This document shows positions 34,259-43,564 of a stretch of 61,631 nucleotides of DNA, piece after piece. The stretch covers positions 1 to 61,631 of the forward strand of contig SEGS01000011.1 of assembly GCA_004210915.1 (NCBI GenBank), read 5' to 3'. A model generated the notes under the pieces. It searched no databases. It was not told the origin of the DNA and worked only from the letters and a program-made list of their open reading frames with translations. The position numbers were made by a program, and so were the translations under genes. The stretch is from Variovorax sp. Its GTDB lineage: Bacteria > Pseudomonadota > Gammaproteobacteria > Burkholderiales > Burkholderiaceae_C. The stretch's first letter is position 1. The number at the start of each line of letters is the position of its first letter.

Positions 34259-37033
34259 CTATACGGAGAAGTTGAATTTGCGGGGTGGCGGCGTCACGCG
34301 TGGTGGCGGTTCGAACGCAACTTCTCCTGTCGGCAGCACCGGCAAGTCCGCCGGGTTCCCCCTTGGCCCCACAAACGCCTTGCTCGTCCCCTTCACATCC
34401 AGCAACCCCGGCATCTTCAGCACGACGTTCGCCCCATCCAGCGTGATGCTCGTTTGCCCACCTTTCAAGGTGATCTTGACCTTGGCCAGGATGTGAATCT
34501 CGTCATTGCTGCTGGTGACCGTGAAGCCCTCCTTGGCGATCCATTCGAGCGCATCCGTGTGCGCCTGGATGCTGACCGGCCCGTCCTGCGCAATCACCTG
34601 AATCCCGCCCTCGGCGCTGAAGAGGCCTGCAGATTTCGCTGCCGCCAGGCTCACCGTCTTGCCCGCCGCCAGATGCGCCTGCTGCTGGCTCGTCCAGTGA
34701 ATGGCCTCCCCCGCGTACAGCGTCGTGCTCGCCGGCGTCGCCAGGTTCAGACTGGTGCTCGCATCGAGCAACATCAGCGGCCGCGCAAAGGCAGCCACCG
34801 GGTGCCGGCCTTCGCGACTGTCCCCCTCCGGTGACTTCGCTTCCTGTCCGTTCACACTTTCAGGCCAATGGCCGTTCTTCTGCGGGTCGATGTCATCGAT
34901 TAAGGGCTGGATGAAGCTGTTGGCCTTCAACGCCAGACCCTCGGCACCGCTTGATGCTTCCGACAGTCGCTCGGCCGCCTGAAGGCCCGCGGCCAACTGC
35001 CCCTGCACCCCGACTGTGTCCTGCACCGTGCCGCCGGCACGCGTTTGCGCCACCGTGGAAACGAGGAACCCTTCACCGGCCCGCACCACCACCCAGGCAT
35101 CGGAGCGCAACTCCGCGCCCGAGCCGCGCCACGCGCCCCGGCTCGTCGATTCCGGCGCCTGCGCGTTCAGATGACCCAGGTTCAACTGACTGGCGGCGTT
35201 GGAACTGGCCAGCCGCGTGCGCACCTGGCCGCTGGCGTCGTCGGTGAGCCACTGATTGAAGCCCGAACCATCGAGTGCCTTGCTGTGCCAGCCCGAGAGC
35301 ACACCGGGGTGGTTGGCTGACGAATCGGTGCCGGCCGACCATGGCGGCAGGTCCTGCTGGTTGAACAACTGGTGGCTGACCACGGGGCGGTCGATGTCGC
35401 CTTCGATGAAGGCGATCAGCACTTCACTGCCGACGCGCGGCAGGTGGTGCGCGCCCCAGTTGGGCCCGGCCAGCGCCGTGGCCACGCGCAGCCAGACCGA
35501 GGCGGCCGCGCTGGCATGGCGGCCGGCGGCAACGAGGCTGCCCTGGGTCTGGCCGGCGGCGTAGGCTGCATCGCTGGTGCGTTGCGCCTGCCAGGCGAAG
35601 CGCACCTGCACGCGGTGGTCGCGCTGGGTGTGCACGGCGGTGGGGGCTTCGTCATCGCTGCTGCCGACGACCAGGGCCACCATGGCTTCGGGTGCGGTGG
35701 GTTTCGGGCGCCAGATCGGCGCGATCTTCGCGGCCGAGGGCTGTGCTTCGAAATGGTTGCGATAGCTGCCCTTCTCGATGTCGCCGGCTTCAAGGACCCT
35801 GGCGACTTGCGCGCCCAGGTTGTTGGCGGCTTCGTGGCGCACAGCGAGCGTGGTGAAGGTTTGACCGTCCCCATCCTGGCCGTAGCGGTCGTGTTGGCTG
35901 AGCGCAAAGCGATGGCCCGCGGCCAGTTGTCGCACGCTGCCTTCGCCGCGGTAGCGCTTGATGCGCGATTCATAAGCGAGCAACTGATGTTCGGCCGCGC
36001 CGGTCGCGGCGGCGCCGTCGGCATAGCGCTGGGCGCCGGCGCCGTCGTGGTATTCCATGACGGGGATGTCGCCCAGGTCGAGCGCGGAGCTGCTCTGGCC
36101 CGCTGGCGCCTGCAGCGTGCTGGCATCCCACGCGCCGAGCTGGACACGGGTGGGCGTCAGCTGACGCAGCGCAGCCCAATGCGTGATGGCGTCGGTCTGC
36201 TCGCTGGCGCTCACGCGGTGGAAGCGGATCGGGCTGAGTGCGCAATCGGGTGCGGTGGCTTCGGTGTCGAAGATGACGAGCTTGTGGCGGGAGGGCGAGA
36301 CGCCTTGGGCGCCGCTGGTGCCCGGCGCCGTGTCGCCGCCTTGGGCGCCGCTGGTGCCCGGCGCCGTGTCGCCGCCTTCGCCCTGTTCATGGTCGAAGCG
36401 AAAGCTCAGGCCTTCCTGGGCGAGCAGCCGGCGCACGAACGCCAAGTCGGATTCGCGGTACTGCACACAGGTCGGGCGCACGGCCAGGGTCTGCGTGACT
36501 TCGAAACAAAAACTGGCGCCCAGGTGGTCGGCGAAGACTTCGCTCACGATGTCCTGCGCGCTCTTGTTGACGTAGACGAAGCTGTCGCGGCGCAGGGCGA
36601 GCGCAGCCAGCCATGGTTGCAGGTGCAGGCGGTAGCGCGCCAGCCCGCCATCGCCACCCAGCGCGTCGGCGGCCATCAGCTGGCCGTGCCAGGCGCGGGT
36701 GCGGCCGTCGGCCAGCAACAAGCGGAGCGTGAGCTCTTCGCCGATCAGCGCAAAAGGGTCGAAGGCGCTGGAGGTGGCGAGCACGTCGACCTGAAAGTCG
36801 AACAGGGCGTTGACGGATTCGCGCCCGGTGAAGCGTTCGACCACGACCGTGTTGTGCGGCACCTTGGCGGTTTCGGGGGTCTGCAAGGTGACCAGGCGCG
36901 CGTGTTGCGACAACTGCGCCACGTCCAGGCCGCCGAGCTCCAGGGCTGCGGCGCCGAGCCCGGGCATGAAAGAAGAAGGCGAGGCGGTTTGTGCTGCCAT
37001 GGCTGCCGATGCGTAGACGTGAGACGAATGCAC
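34259..37033 (-). CDS. vgrG: Type VI secretion tip protein VgrG with DUF2345 extension
   Basis: The 924-residue spike protein caps the Hcp tube and carries effectors. The gp27-like part has ALFDFQVDVLA, ALIGEELTLRLL, CVQYRESDLAFVRRLLAQEGLSF. The gp5 OB-fold region has HRVQVRFAWQAQ, SVWLRVATALAGPNWG and PRVGSEVLIAFIEGDIDRPVV. The C-terminal part (about 620-880) has LDAST, TLYAGEAIHW, TDALEWIAKEGFTVTSSND and beta-helix-like repeats typical of DUF2345. No PAAR or DUF4123 gene is adjacent. It starts the vgrG-effector-immunity unit. An in-frame 36-bp duplication lies in the N-terminal part. This is an orphan vgrG island; no other T6SS structural genes are in the window. Confidence 0.94.
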   Translation of the reverse strand: MHSSHVYASAAMAAQTASPSSFMPGLGAAALELGGLDVAQLSQHARLVTLQTPETAKVPHNTVVVERFTGRESVNALFDFQVDVLATSSAFDPFALIGEELTLRLLLADGRTRAWHGQLMAADALGGDGGLARYRLHLQPWLAALALRRDSFVYVNKSAQDIVSEVFADHLGASFCFEVTQTLAVRPTCVQYRESDLAFVRRLLAQEGLSFRFDHEQGEGGDTAPGTSGAQGGDTAPGTSGAQGVSPSRHKLVIFDTEATAPDCALSPIRFHRVSASEQTDAITHWAALRQLTPTRVQLGAWDASTLQAPAGQSSSALDLGDIPVMEYHDGAGAQRYADGAAATGAAEHQLLAYESRIKRYRGEGSVRQLAAGHRFALSQHDRYGQDGDGQTFTTLAVRHEAANNLGAQVARVLEAGDIEKGSYRNHFEAQPSAAKIAPIWRPKPTAPEAMVALVVGSSDDEAPTAVHTQRDHRVQVRFAWQAQRTSDAAYAAGQTQGSLVAAGRHASAAASVWLRVATALAGPNWGAHHLPRVGSEVLIAFIEGDIDRPVVSHQLFNQQDLPPWSAGTDSSANHPGVLSGWHSKALDGSGFNQWLTDDASGQVRTRLASSNAASQLNLGHLNAQAPESTSRGAWRGSGAELRSDAWVVVRAGEGFLVSTVAQTRAGGTVQDTVGVQGQLAAGLQAAERLSEASSGAEGLALKANSFIQPLIDDIDPQKNGHWPESVNGQEAKSPEGDSREGRHPVAAFARPLMLLDASTSLNLATPASTTLYAGEAIHWTSQQQAHLAAGKTVSLAAAKSAGLFSAEGGIQVIAQDGPVSIQAHTDALEWIAKEGFTVTSSNDEIHILAKVKITLKGGQTSITLDGANVVLKMPGLLDVKGTSKAFVGPRGNPADLPVLPTGEVAFEPPPRVTPPPRKFNFSV
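36301..36372. repeat. Perfect 36-bp tandem duplication inside vgrG
   Basis: Two identical 36-base units (36301-36336 and 36337-36372) encode GGDTAPGTSGAQ twice in frame in a loop after the LSFRFDHEQGEG segment. The reading frame is kept, so VgrG gains 12 loop residues. This is a recent slippage-type duplication; copy number may vary between strains. Confidence 0.95.
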
Positions 37034-37127
37034 GGGCAGCGGCGCTATGGGCTCAGCCGAAGTGGCTGGCTTGCGCTCGATTGACTACCCTCCCTTGGCG
37101 CTCCGGGAGCGCCGCGGCAATGGTAGC

Positions 37128-38420
37128 TCAGACCGGCGGTGGCACACCCTGTTCAACGGCGGGCAGCTGCGCGGCCACGGCCTCCGTCCGTGCCCGCTGG
37201 ACGGCCGCGCCGATGGCGGCGCCCAGCGCGGCGCCGCTTGCGCCCCGGTCGCGCACGGCCTGCGCCACGGCCCCGGTGTCCACCGCCGCCGCGGCGGCCA
37301 GCACCGCCAGCAGGCGAGGCCGCGGCGGATAGGGGCGCTCCTCGAAACCACGCCGTCCGTGCGCATCGCATTCGCACGCCAGCAGCGCCAGGCCGAAGCG
37401 CTGCGGACGGCGAAAGGCATCGCAGCGCTCCAGCAGCCGCACCAGCGCGGCGGCGCCGAGGTCGCCGCTGCGGTGGATGTTGCCGTGTTCGCGCGCCACG
37501 ACGTCGGCCAGCTCGCGCACATCGACCGGGATGCGCCAGCGTTCACACAGGTGGGCTAACAATTCGGCGCTGCGCTGCTCATGTCCGATGTGGCGCGGGA
37601 GCGCCTCCGCCACAGTCGTCCCCTTGCCGAGGTCGTGCGTCAGGCACGCGAAGCGCACCGGCAGCGGCGCGTCGAGCCGCGCGCTCATGTCCAGCACCAT
37701 CATGAGGTGTACGCCCGTGTCGACCTCCGGGTGGTGCGCAGCGGGCTGCGGCACGCCCCAAAGCCGATCGACTTCGGGCAGCAACACGGCCAGCGCGCCG
37801 CAAGACCGCAGCACTTCGAACATGCGCGAAGGCGTCGCCTCCATCAAGCCGCGCGAGAGCTCCTGCCACACGCGCTCGGGCACCAGCGCGTCGACCTCGC
37901 CGGCCGCCACCATCTCCTGCATCAGCGCCATCGTTTCGGGCGCGACGCGGAAGTCGGCGAAGCGCGCCGCGAAGCGCGCCACCCGCAGGATGCGGACAGG
38001 GTCTTCGCGGAAGGCTCCCGTCACGTGGCGCAGTACCTTGGCCTGCAAGTCGCGCTGGCCGTGGAAAGGGTCGACCAGCGCACCGACAGGCAGCGGTTGC
38101 ACGTCCGCCAACGCCGCAGGCAGCGCGATGGCATTGATCGTCAGATCGCGCCGCGCGAGATCCTGCTCGAGCGTGACGTCCGGCGCGGCGTGGATGGTGA
38201 AGCCGCGGTAGCCGGGCGCGCTCTTGCGCTCGGTGCGCGCCAGTGCGTGCTCCTCCCGCGTCTGCGGATGCAGGAAGACTGGGAAATCGCGCCCGACGGG
38301 CAGGAAGCCGCGGGCCACCATCTCTTCGGGCGTGGCGCCGACGACGAGCCAGTCGCGGTCGCTGCCCGGCATGCCCAGCAGGGCGTCGCGGATCGCACCG
38401 CCGACGAGGTAGGTTTGCAT
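37128..38420 (-). CDS. cca: CCA-adding enzyme (multifunctional Cca)
   Basis: The 430-residue nucleotidyltransferase adds or repairs the 3' CCA of tRNAs without template. It opens with MQTYLVGGAIRDALLG and the catalytic DxD in GSDRDWLVVG; RRDLTINAIA and REDPVRILRVARFAARF follow. It also has the HD domain of the multifunctional proteobacterial form (FACLTHDLGKG), which carries phosphatase and phosphodiesterase activity. The ATG at 38420 is the conserved start. It is divergent from the OST-HTH-like gene, with 48 bases between starts. The C-terminus is Ala-rich. Confidence 0.95.
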   Translation of the reverse strand: MQTYLVGGAIRDALLGMPGSDRDWLVVGATPEEMVARGFLPVGRDFPVFLHPQTREEHALARTERKSAPGYRGFTIHAAPDVTLEQDLARRDLTINAIALPAALADVQPLPVGALVDPFHGQRDLQAKVLRHVTGAFREDPVRILRVARFAARFADFRVAPETMALMQEMVAAGEVDALVPERVWQELSRGLMEATPSRMFEVLRSCGALAVLLPEVDRLWGVPQPAAHHPEVDTGVHLMMVLDMSARLDAPLPVRFACLTHDLGKGTTVAEALPRHIGHEQRSAELLAHLCERWRIPVDVRELADVVAREHGNIHRSGDLGAAALVRLLERCDAFRRPQRFGLALLACECDAHGRRGFEERPYPPRPRLLAVLAAAAAVDTGAVAQAVRDRGASGAALGAAIGAAVQRARTEAVAAQLPAVEQGVPPPV

Positions 38421-38468
38421 GGCGCGCAGTTTAGGTTGCGCCGGCGCTTGGCTGATTACCATAGATGG

Positions 38469-39362
38469 ATGGATATTGGCACCTCACCCGAACCCGACTA
38501 CGCACCGTCGCAGCGCGAAGTTCAGCGATGGTTGGGGCGTTGTCTGCTGAGCCTGCAGCAGAGCGAACGGCTGCTTAAGGCGCTGCTGCACGATAGCGCG
38601 ATGACGGCTGTGCACAGTGGGCGCGAGGGGGAGGGAGCCTCCGCATTTGAAGTGCGGCGCCCCTACGATGCCGAGCGTCTGCGCGGCATGACCCTCGGTG
38701 GCTTGGTCTCTGCCTTCTTCAGTGACGTAGTTGAAGAGACGCAAGCCCCTCGCACTGAGCGCAAAGAGTGGGGATTCTCACCGCACGCCTTGAGTATTCA
38801 GACCCGGCTGGCGCTTTCGTTGGATGCAGCGCGGCGGGCTGGGCTCGAAGTATCAATGCGCAAGCAAGTGGCGTTGCGCAATGAGCTCGTCCACCATCTG
38901 TCAGAACGCTTCAATCTTTGGAGTGCCAATGGCTGCGCGGATGCCCTGGAGCATCTGAAGACCAGCTACGAGCAGGCTGAGTCATTCAGGGCGGAACTGG
39001 GAAGTATTGGCCAGATGCTGCTGGACGTTTCCCAGCACGCGGCGACGATCTTTCAAGCCAACCCGGAACTGCTGACCGCAGGAAGGATGAATTTGGCCAA
39101 CAGCTCGATCGTGCAGGCTTTGGCCCGGTGTTGGCAAGATTGCATCCCGGCAGGCGATGGCACGGTGCCTCTTCGCGAAATCCAGGCGTTGATGTGCCAG
39201 CGCCATCCTGGAGAGACACCTGAAGGCTATGGCAGGACCTCTTGGCCGCAACTCGTTCATGAGAGCGGGATGTTCGCGATCGTTCGTCAAGATGCCAATG
39301 GCAAGCGCGGCCTACCGCGCGTGCGCAAGGTCGACGCCGATCAGATTCGCGTGCTGCGGTAG
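38469..39362 (+). CDS. Putative OST-HTH/LOTUS domain protein
   Basis: The product has 297 residues with no signal peptide or membrane segment. The N-terminal half is helical (REVQRWLGRCLLSLQQSERLLKALL, then LGGLVSAFFSDVV and KQVALRNELVHHLSERF). The C-terminal 60 residues (REIQALMCQRHPGETPEGYGRTSWPQLVHES.MFAIVRQD) resemble an OST-HTH/LOTUS fold, where a YG followed by a short helix and a hydrophobic strand is diagnostic. LOTUS domains bind RNA or protein partners in eukaryotes; bacterial roles are poorly known. It is a plus-strand gene inserted between minus-strand cca and GST, overlapping the GST 3' end by 22 bases. The domain call is from pattern memory. Confidence 0.6.
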   Translation: MDIGTSPEPDYAPSQREVQRWLGRCLLSLQQSERLLKALLHDSAMTAVHSGREGEGASAFEVRRPYDAERLRGMTLGGLVSAFFSDVVEETQAPRTERKEWGFSPHALSIQTRLALSLDAARRAGLEVSMRKQVALRNELVHHLSERFNLWSANGCADALEHLKTSYEQAESFRAELGSIGQMLLDVSQHAATIFQANPELLTAGRMNLANSSIVQALARCWQDCIPAGDGTVPLREIQALMCQRHPGETPEGYGRTSWPQLVHESGMFAIVRQDANGKRGLPRVRKVDADQIRVLR

Positions 39363-40027
39363 GGCTCGTCGAAAGGCACGAAATCCTGCTCGGCCAGCGC
39401 GGCTTCGGTCCAAGCCTTGACGCTGCGCAGCGCTTGCACACGGCCGATGTAGTCGGCGATGGCCGCCGGCACGGGCAGCGCGTAGGTCGTGATGCGCGTG
39501 CAGACCGGCGCGAAGTAGGCGTCGGCGATGCTGAAGTCGCCGAACAGCATCGGCCCGCCGTGCTGCGCGAGCAGGTCGCCCCACATCTGGACGATGCGGT
39601 CGAGGTCGCTTTTCACCGCAGGTTGCTCCTGCAGCAGGCGGGCGCCGATTTCGGGCAGCGAGGCTTCGAGGTTCATGCCGCAATGGCTGCGCAGGCCGCT
39701 GAAGCCCGAGTGCATCTCGGCGCAGATGCTCCGTGCGCGGGCGCGGTCGGCCGCCGACGTGGGCCAGAGCTGCTTTTCGGGAAAGGTCTCGGCCACGTAC
39801 TCGGCGATGGCCAGGGTGTCCCAGATCACCAGGTCGCCGTCGACCAGCACCGGCACTTTGGCAACGGGGTTGAGGGCGCCGATGACGCTCTTGAAGTGCG
39901 AGTCGGCATCGAAGGAGTCGAATCGGACCATCACTTCCTCGAACGGGATGCCGGCTTCCGTCAACAGCACCCAGGGGCGCATCGACCATGACGAGTAATT
40001 CTTGTTGCCGATGTAGAGCTTGCGCAT
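39341..40027 (-). CDS. Glutathione S-transferase family protein
   Basis: This 228-residue cytoplasmic protein has a thioredoxin-like N-terminal domain (KLYIGNKNYSSWSMRPWVLL, with Ser residues in the catalytic position, then NPVAKVPVLVDGDLVIWDTLAIAEYVAE) and an all-helical C-terminal domain (FGDFSIADAYFAPV). The NKNYSSWSMRPW start marks a distinct proteobacterial GST subgroup. Substrate is unknown; glutathione conjugation or thiol reduction is likely. The ATG at 40027 is chosen; an ATG at 40069 would add 14 residues not seen in the family. Its 3' end overlaps the convergent OST-HTH-like gene. Confidence 0.92.
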   Translation of the reverse strand: MRKLYIGNKNYSSWSMRPWVLLTEAGIPFEEVMVRFDSFDADSHFKSVIGALNPVAKVPVLVDGDLVIWDTLAIAEYVAETFPEKQLWPTSAADRARARSICAEMHSGFSGLRSHCGMNLEASLPEIGARLLQEQPAVKSDLDRIVQMWGDLLAQHGGPMLFGDFSIADAYFAPVCTRITTYALPVPAAIADYIGRVQALRSVKAWTEAALAEQDFVPFDEPYRSTRI

Positions 40028-40109
40028 GGTTATTTCCGTGTTGAACGGCCTTGATGCTATCGCCGTCAACGCGCCGCAGTGATGCAGAAAAGACGGCAGA
40101 TTGATGCGT

Positions 40110-40682
40110 TCAGCGCGGCGGCTGGTGCTCTGCCGTTTCGGCGCGATCGTCGGAAACGATCAGGCGCTTGGCCTTGTCGTCTTCCGCGGGCGGGCCCACG
40201 ACGCGTTCGAGCAACGCGACAAAGCGCGGCATCAGCGCCATGACGGCCAGGGCGAGCAGCGCGCTCAGCACGGCCGTGGCCTCGCGGCCGAGCCCGCAGG
40301 CCATGCCGATCGCCGCCGTCATCCACAGTCCGGCCGCAGTGGTCAGGCCTTGCACCTGTTGTTCGTCACGGCCTTGCTTGAGGATGGTGCCGGCGCACAG
40401 AAACCCGACGCCCGCCACCAGGCCCTGGATCACGCGGCTCATGTCGGCCGGCTCGATGCCGCTTTGTTGGGGGATCAGCACGAACATCGCCGAGCCGATG
40501 GCCACCAGCATGTGGGTGCGCACGCCCGCCGCCTTGCCATGCTGCTCGCGCTCGAAGCCCAGCACGAAGCCGAGCACTGCGGCGAGCATCAGGCGCACGG
40601 AGATGCGGACGAACTGCGCCAGATCGGGCACGTCCGAGAACTCCGCGGCGACCACCTGCGCAATTTCGTTCCACCAGGACAT
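40110..40682 (-). CDS. MgtC/SapB family membrane protein
   Basis: This 190-residue inner-membrane protein has four or five hydrophobic helices. It carries the MgtC signature RLMLAAVLGFVLGFEREQHGKAAGVRTHMLVAIGSA and later VAGVGFLCAGTIL and GLTTAAGLWMTAAIGMACG. It lacks the long C-terminal domain of virulence MgtC, so it belongs to the short environmental SapB-like group. Relatives modulate Mg limitation responses or phosphate uptake; the function here is not known. It follows the MscS gene on the same strand with a 96-base gap. Confidence 0.9.
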   Translation of the reverse strand: MSWWNEIAQVVAAEFSDVPDLAQFVRISVRLMLAAVLGFVLGFEREQHGKAAGVRTHMLVAIGSAMFVLIPQQSGIEPADMSRVIQGLVAGVGFLCAGTILKQGRDEQQVQGLTTAAGLWMTAAIGMACGLGREATAVLSALLALAVMALMPRFVALLERVVGPPAEDDKAKRLIVSDDRAETAEHQPPR

Positions 40683-40778
40683 GTGCGACGTTCAGGAGTA
40701 GGAGGGAAGTCAGGGCCCGACGCTCGACGCGTCGCTGCCGCTGTGCGAGCTGGCGCCGTTATACATCGCGGGGCCCGC

Positions 40779-41468
40779 TCAAGCGGGCACGCCGCCCGAT
40801 TTCTGAGCTGCAGGGACCGCCGGTGTCTGGCCATCTTCGCCGGATGCGGGCGCGGGCGCAGGGGCAACGGAGACGCCGACCGAAGGCGGCACGGACGGCA
40901 CCACCCCGTGCCAGCGGCGCACCGTCCGCTGGAAGAACATGCTGTTCGGGATGTTCAGCGTCGTGCCTGCGGCTGCGGTGCCGCTTTCTTCCAGCGTCGT
41001 GTAGACGAGGTTGATGTCGAGTACGCGCCCCTTCAGGCCCGGCTTCTCGCCGTTTTCGAGCACTTCGATGACGTCCTGCAACCGGAACATCCGGGTCGTG
41101 AAGATCAGGAGCGCGCAGAAGATGTTCGACAGCACGCTCCAGGCGGCAAAGAAGGCCACCGCGCCGACAGCCGCGAAGCCGGTGAACGCGGTCCACAACA
41201 CCGTGCCGGAAACGCCCAGCCGCTCCAGGCTCCAGAGCAGTGCGCCGCCGTAGATAAGAAAACCGGCGATGCGCCGCGACACCATCGCGACTTCGCCGGG
41301 CAGCGCGTAGCTGGTCGTGATGCGGCGGATCAGTCGCCGCGTGAAGCGGAACAGCAGCCAGGCGCCGAGCAGGATCAGCGCGACCTGCAGCATCGGCACC
41401 AGCACTTCCAGCCAGTCGAGCGCCCAGGGCGGCAGCTGCGCCCGGAGGTTGTGAAGGGTCTTGTTCAT
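40779..41468 (-). CDS. MscS-type mechanosensitive ion channel
   Basis: The product has 229 residues. Helices lie at about 22-42, 65-85 and 90-110. The pore-lining helix and beta domain are seen in GFAAVGAVAFFAAWSVLSNIFCALLIFTTRMFRLQDVIEV and GRVLDINLVYTTLEE...LNIPNSMFF, typical of the small MscS family. The C-terminus is a Pro/Ala-rich tail without the usual cytoplasmic cage domain, so it is a short variant. It would sit in the inner membrane and release solutes on osmotic downshock. Confidence 0.88.
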   Translation of the reverse strand: MNKTLHNLRAQLPPWALDWLEVLVPMLQVALILLGAWLLFRFTRRLIRRITTSYALPGEVAMVSRRIAGFLIYGGALLWSLERLGVSGTVLWTAFTGFAAVGAVAFFAAWSVLSNIFCALLIFTTRMFRLQDVIEVLENGEKPGLKGRVLDINLVYTTLEESGTAAAGTTLNIPNSMFFQRTVRRWHGVVPSVPPSVGVSVAPAPAPASGEDGQTPAVPAAQKSGGVPA

Positions 41469-41533
41469 GGCCCGGGATCAGGAATCAGGCGACAGGTCGG
41501 CCGCGGCGTGCGCAGGCCGCACGCGATGCGGGC

Positions 41534-43555
41534 TCAGGGCAGGTCCTTGTTCGGCTCGGGTGCGGCTGCGCTGCGCGGGCCCACCGTGCCCAGGCGTGCC
41601 TTGAGCGATTGCGGCTGGCCGGTGAGGATCGCGGCGTAGTTGGTCGTGTTCGCCAGCACCTTCTTGACGTAGTCGCGCGTCTCGGTGAAGGGCACGTTCT
41701 CGGCCCAGATCGCGGCGTCCATCACCGGCCCGTTGCGCCAGCTGCGCGGCCGGCCCGGGCCCGCGTTGTACGCGGCAGCGGCCAGCGGCATCGAGCCGTC
41801 GAAATCGTCGAGCGCCAGCTTCAGGTAGGCGGTGCCGATGGTGATGTTGGTCTCGCGGTCGTTGATCTGGTTCGGCGTGAAGCCCGTCAGGCCGATCTTG
41901 TTGGCCGTCCAGCGCGCCGTGGCGGGCATCACCTGCATCAGCCCCGAGGCGCCGACGCTGGAGCGCGCGTCCATGATGAAGCGGCTCTCTTGCCGGATCA
42001 GGCCGTAGACATAGGCGGGGTCGAGTCCGATCTCGCGGCTCTTGCGCACCACGGTCTCCTGGAACGGCATCGGGAAGCGCTGCGTGGCGTCGATCGCGCC
42101 CTTGGTGCGTTCGCTGGTGTTGATGCAGCGGTCCCACACCTCGCGCTGGCAGGCGAAGTCGGCCGCGGCGAGCAGGGCGCGGTCGTCCATGCCGCCCTTG
42201 TCGTGCAGGTTGGTCGCGTAGTTCCACTCGCGCGTGCCCTCGGAGCGCAGGCCGGCCTGGATCGCGTACAGCCCGCGAACGAGCGAGCCGTTGCTGCGCG
42301 CGGCGGCTTTCTCCTGGGCGGTCAGCGGCTCGGGCCGAGTCGGCACGTTCGCGCGCTGGCCCAGGTCTTCGAGCGCCAGCAGCTCATAAAAGCCGCGGGT
42401 GCCGGCGATGCCTTCGAGCATCTGGCGCGCTTCGGCACGGCGCTGTTCGCCGCCGAGCGCCATCAGTGCGCGGGCGTTCCAGTAGATCCAGGTCGGATCT
42501 TGCTGCGCGCCTTCGCTCATGGCGTCGAATGCGGTGCGCACTTCCTTCCATTGGCCGATGCGCAGGGCAGCGCGAACCTTCCAGCCGAGCATGTCGTCGG
42601 ACAGATCGCCCACCTTCGTCACGTTGGCGAAATAGGCATTGGCCGTAGGCGAAAGGCGGTTGGCGGAACGGCGCGCGATGGTGCCCCAGAGCCAGTTGCG
42701 CTCCTCGGCATCGAGCATCGGGCCCCATTTGCCTTCGAGCTGCGACGCAGCCATTTCCGGATCGGCGCTGGCAGTCTTGATGAGCGCGAGCACGACCATT
42801 TCCTTGCGCGCCCTCGAAGCGGCCACCACGGCGCTCGCCAGGAACTTCGGAGCGCTCGCGTTGAGCTGGTCGAACATCGGCAGCGCGTCGGGCGCCACGA
42901 GGTTGATTGCGCCGCGGGCAGCCTGCGGACGGTTCGCCTCGATGGCCAGCCGGGCCTTCATCCAGGCGTCCTCGGGCGACATCGCGCGCGCGGCAATCAG
43001 GCGATCAGCGGCCGTGAGGCAGCCGTCGTCCGAATCCCTCTGCGCGTGCCACAGCGTGCGAACCTCGGCGGCCTGCGCTTTCGTCGCGGTACCTGCGCGC
43101 AGCACGTCCGCCAGGACGGCGTAGCAGCGCACCTGCGGGTCGTCGGCCATGCGGAAAGACGGGTGCATGGCAGCGAAGCCATCCCAATCGCGCCGCTGGC
43201 CGAGCAGCAGCAACCAGTCGTTGCGAAGGCGGTCTTCCTGATAGGTGCCGGCGTAGCGGCCGAGGAAATCCTGCACCTCCTGCGGGCTGGCTTCCTGCAA
43301 GCGGGCCTTGAGCTCCCAGTACGCCGCCCAGGGCTCGAGCACATGGCCGCGCGTTTGAGGCAGCAGCGCGGCAAGCCGCGCCTTGTCGCCGCGTTGGGCG
43401 GCCTGCTTCATCTGCAGCAGCACGTCGTCGCCGGCGCCCTGTGCATGCGCAGGCTGCACCAACGCGACGGTGGCAAGGAACAGCGAGGAAAGAAGGGCGG
43501 AAGCGAGGCGCCGCGGGCGGGCGCGACCGGGTGCCAGAATACGTGGGAACTGCAT
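41534..43555 (-). CDS. slt: Soluble lytic murein transglycosylase (Slt70-like)
   Basis: This 673-residue periplasmic enzyme cleaves peptidoglycan to 1,6-anhydromuramyl products. It has a signal peptide with a hydrophobic core and AHA-QG cleavage site, a long superhelical U-domain rich in alpha repeats (about 45-470), and a C-terminal SLT domain. In the latter, YGLIRQESRF carries the catalytic Glu, followed by SSVGASGLMQVMPATA and AAAAYNAGPGR. The ATG at 43555 gives the signal peptide; longer readings run into the divergent gene. The start lies 9 bases from the start of the divergent cyclo-ligase gene, so promoters must overlap the opposite coding regions. Confidence 0.94.
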   Translation of the reverse strand: MQFPRILAPGRARPRRLASALLSSLFLATVALVQPAHAQGAGDDVLLQMKQAAQRGDKARLAALLPQTRGHVLEPWAAYWELKARLQEASPQEVQDFLGRYAGTYQEDRLRNDWLLLLGQRRDWDGFAAMHPSFRMADDPQVRCYAVLADVLRAGTATKAQAAEVRTLWHAQRDSDDGCLTAADRLIAARAMSPEDAWMKARLAIEANRPQAARGAINLVAPDALPMFDQLNASAPKFLASAVVAASRARKEMVVLALIKTASADPEMAASQLEGKWGPMLDAEERNWLWGTIARRSANRLSPTANAYFANVTKVGDLSDDMLGWKVRAALRIGQWKEVRTAFDAMSEGAQQDPTWIYWNARALMALGGEQRRAEARQMLEGIAGTRGFYELLALEDLGQRANVPTRPEPLTAQEKAAARSNGSLVRGLYAIQAGLRSEGTREWNYATNLHDKGGMDDRALLAAADFACQREVWDRCINTSERTKGAIDATQRFPMPFQETVVRKSREIGLDPAYVYGLIRQESRFIMDARSSVGASGLMQVMPATARWTANKIGLTGFTPNQINDRETNITIGTAYLKLALDDFDGSMPLAAAAYNAGPGRPRSWRNGPVMDAAIWAENVPFTETRDYVKKVLANTTNYAAILTGQPQSLKARLGTVGPRSAAAPEPNKDLP

Positions 43556-43564
43556 CGGGGGATT

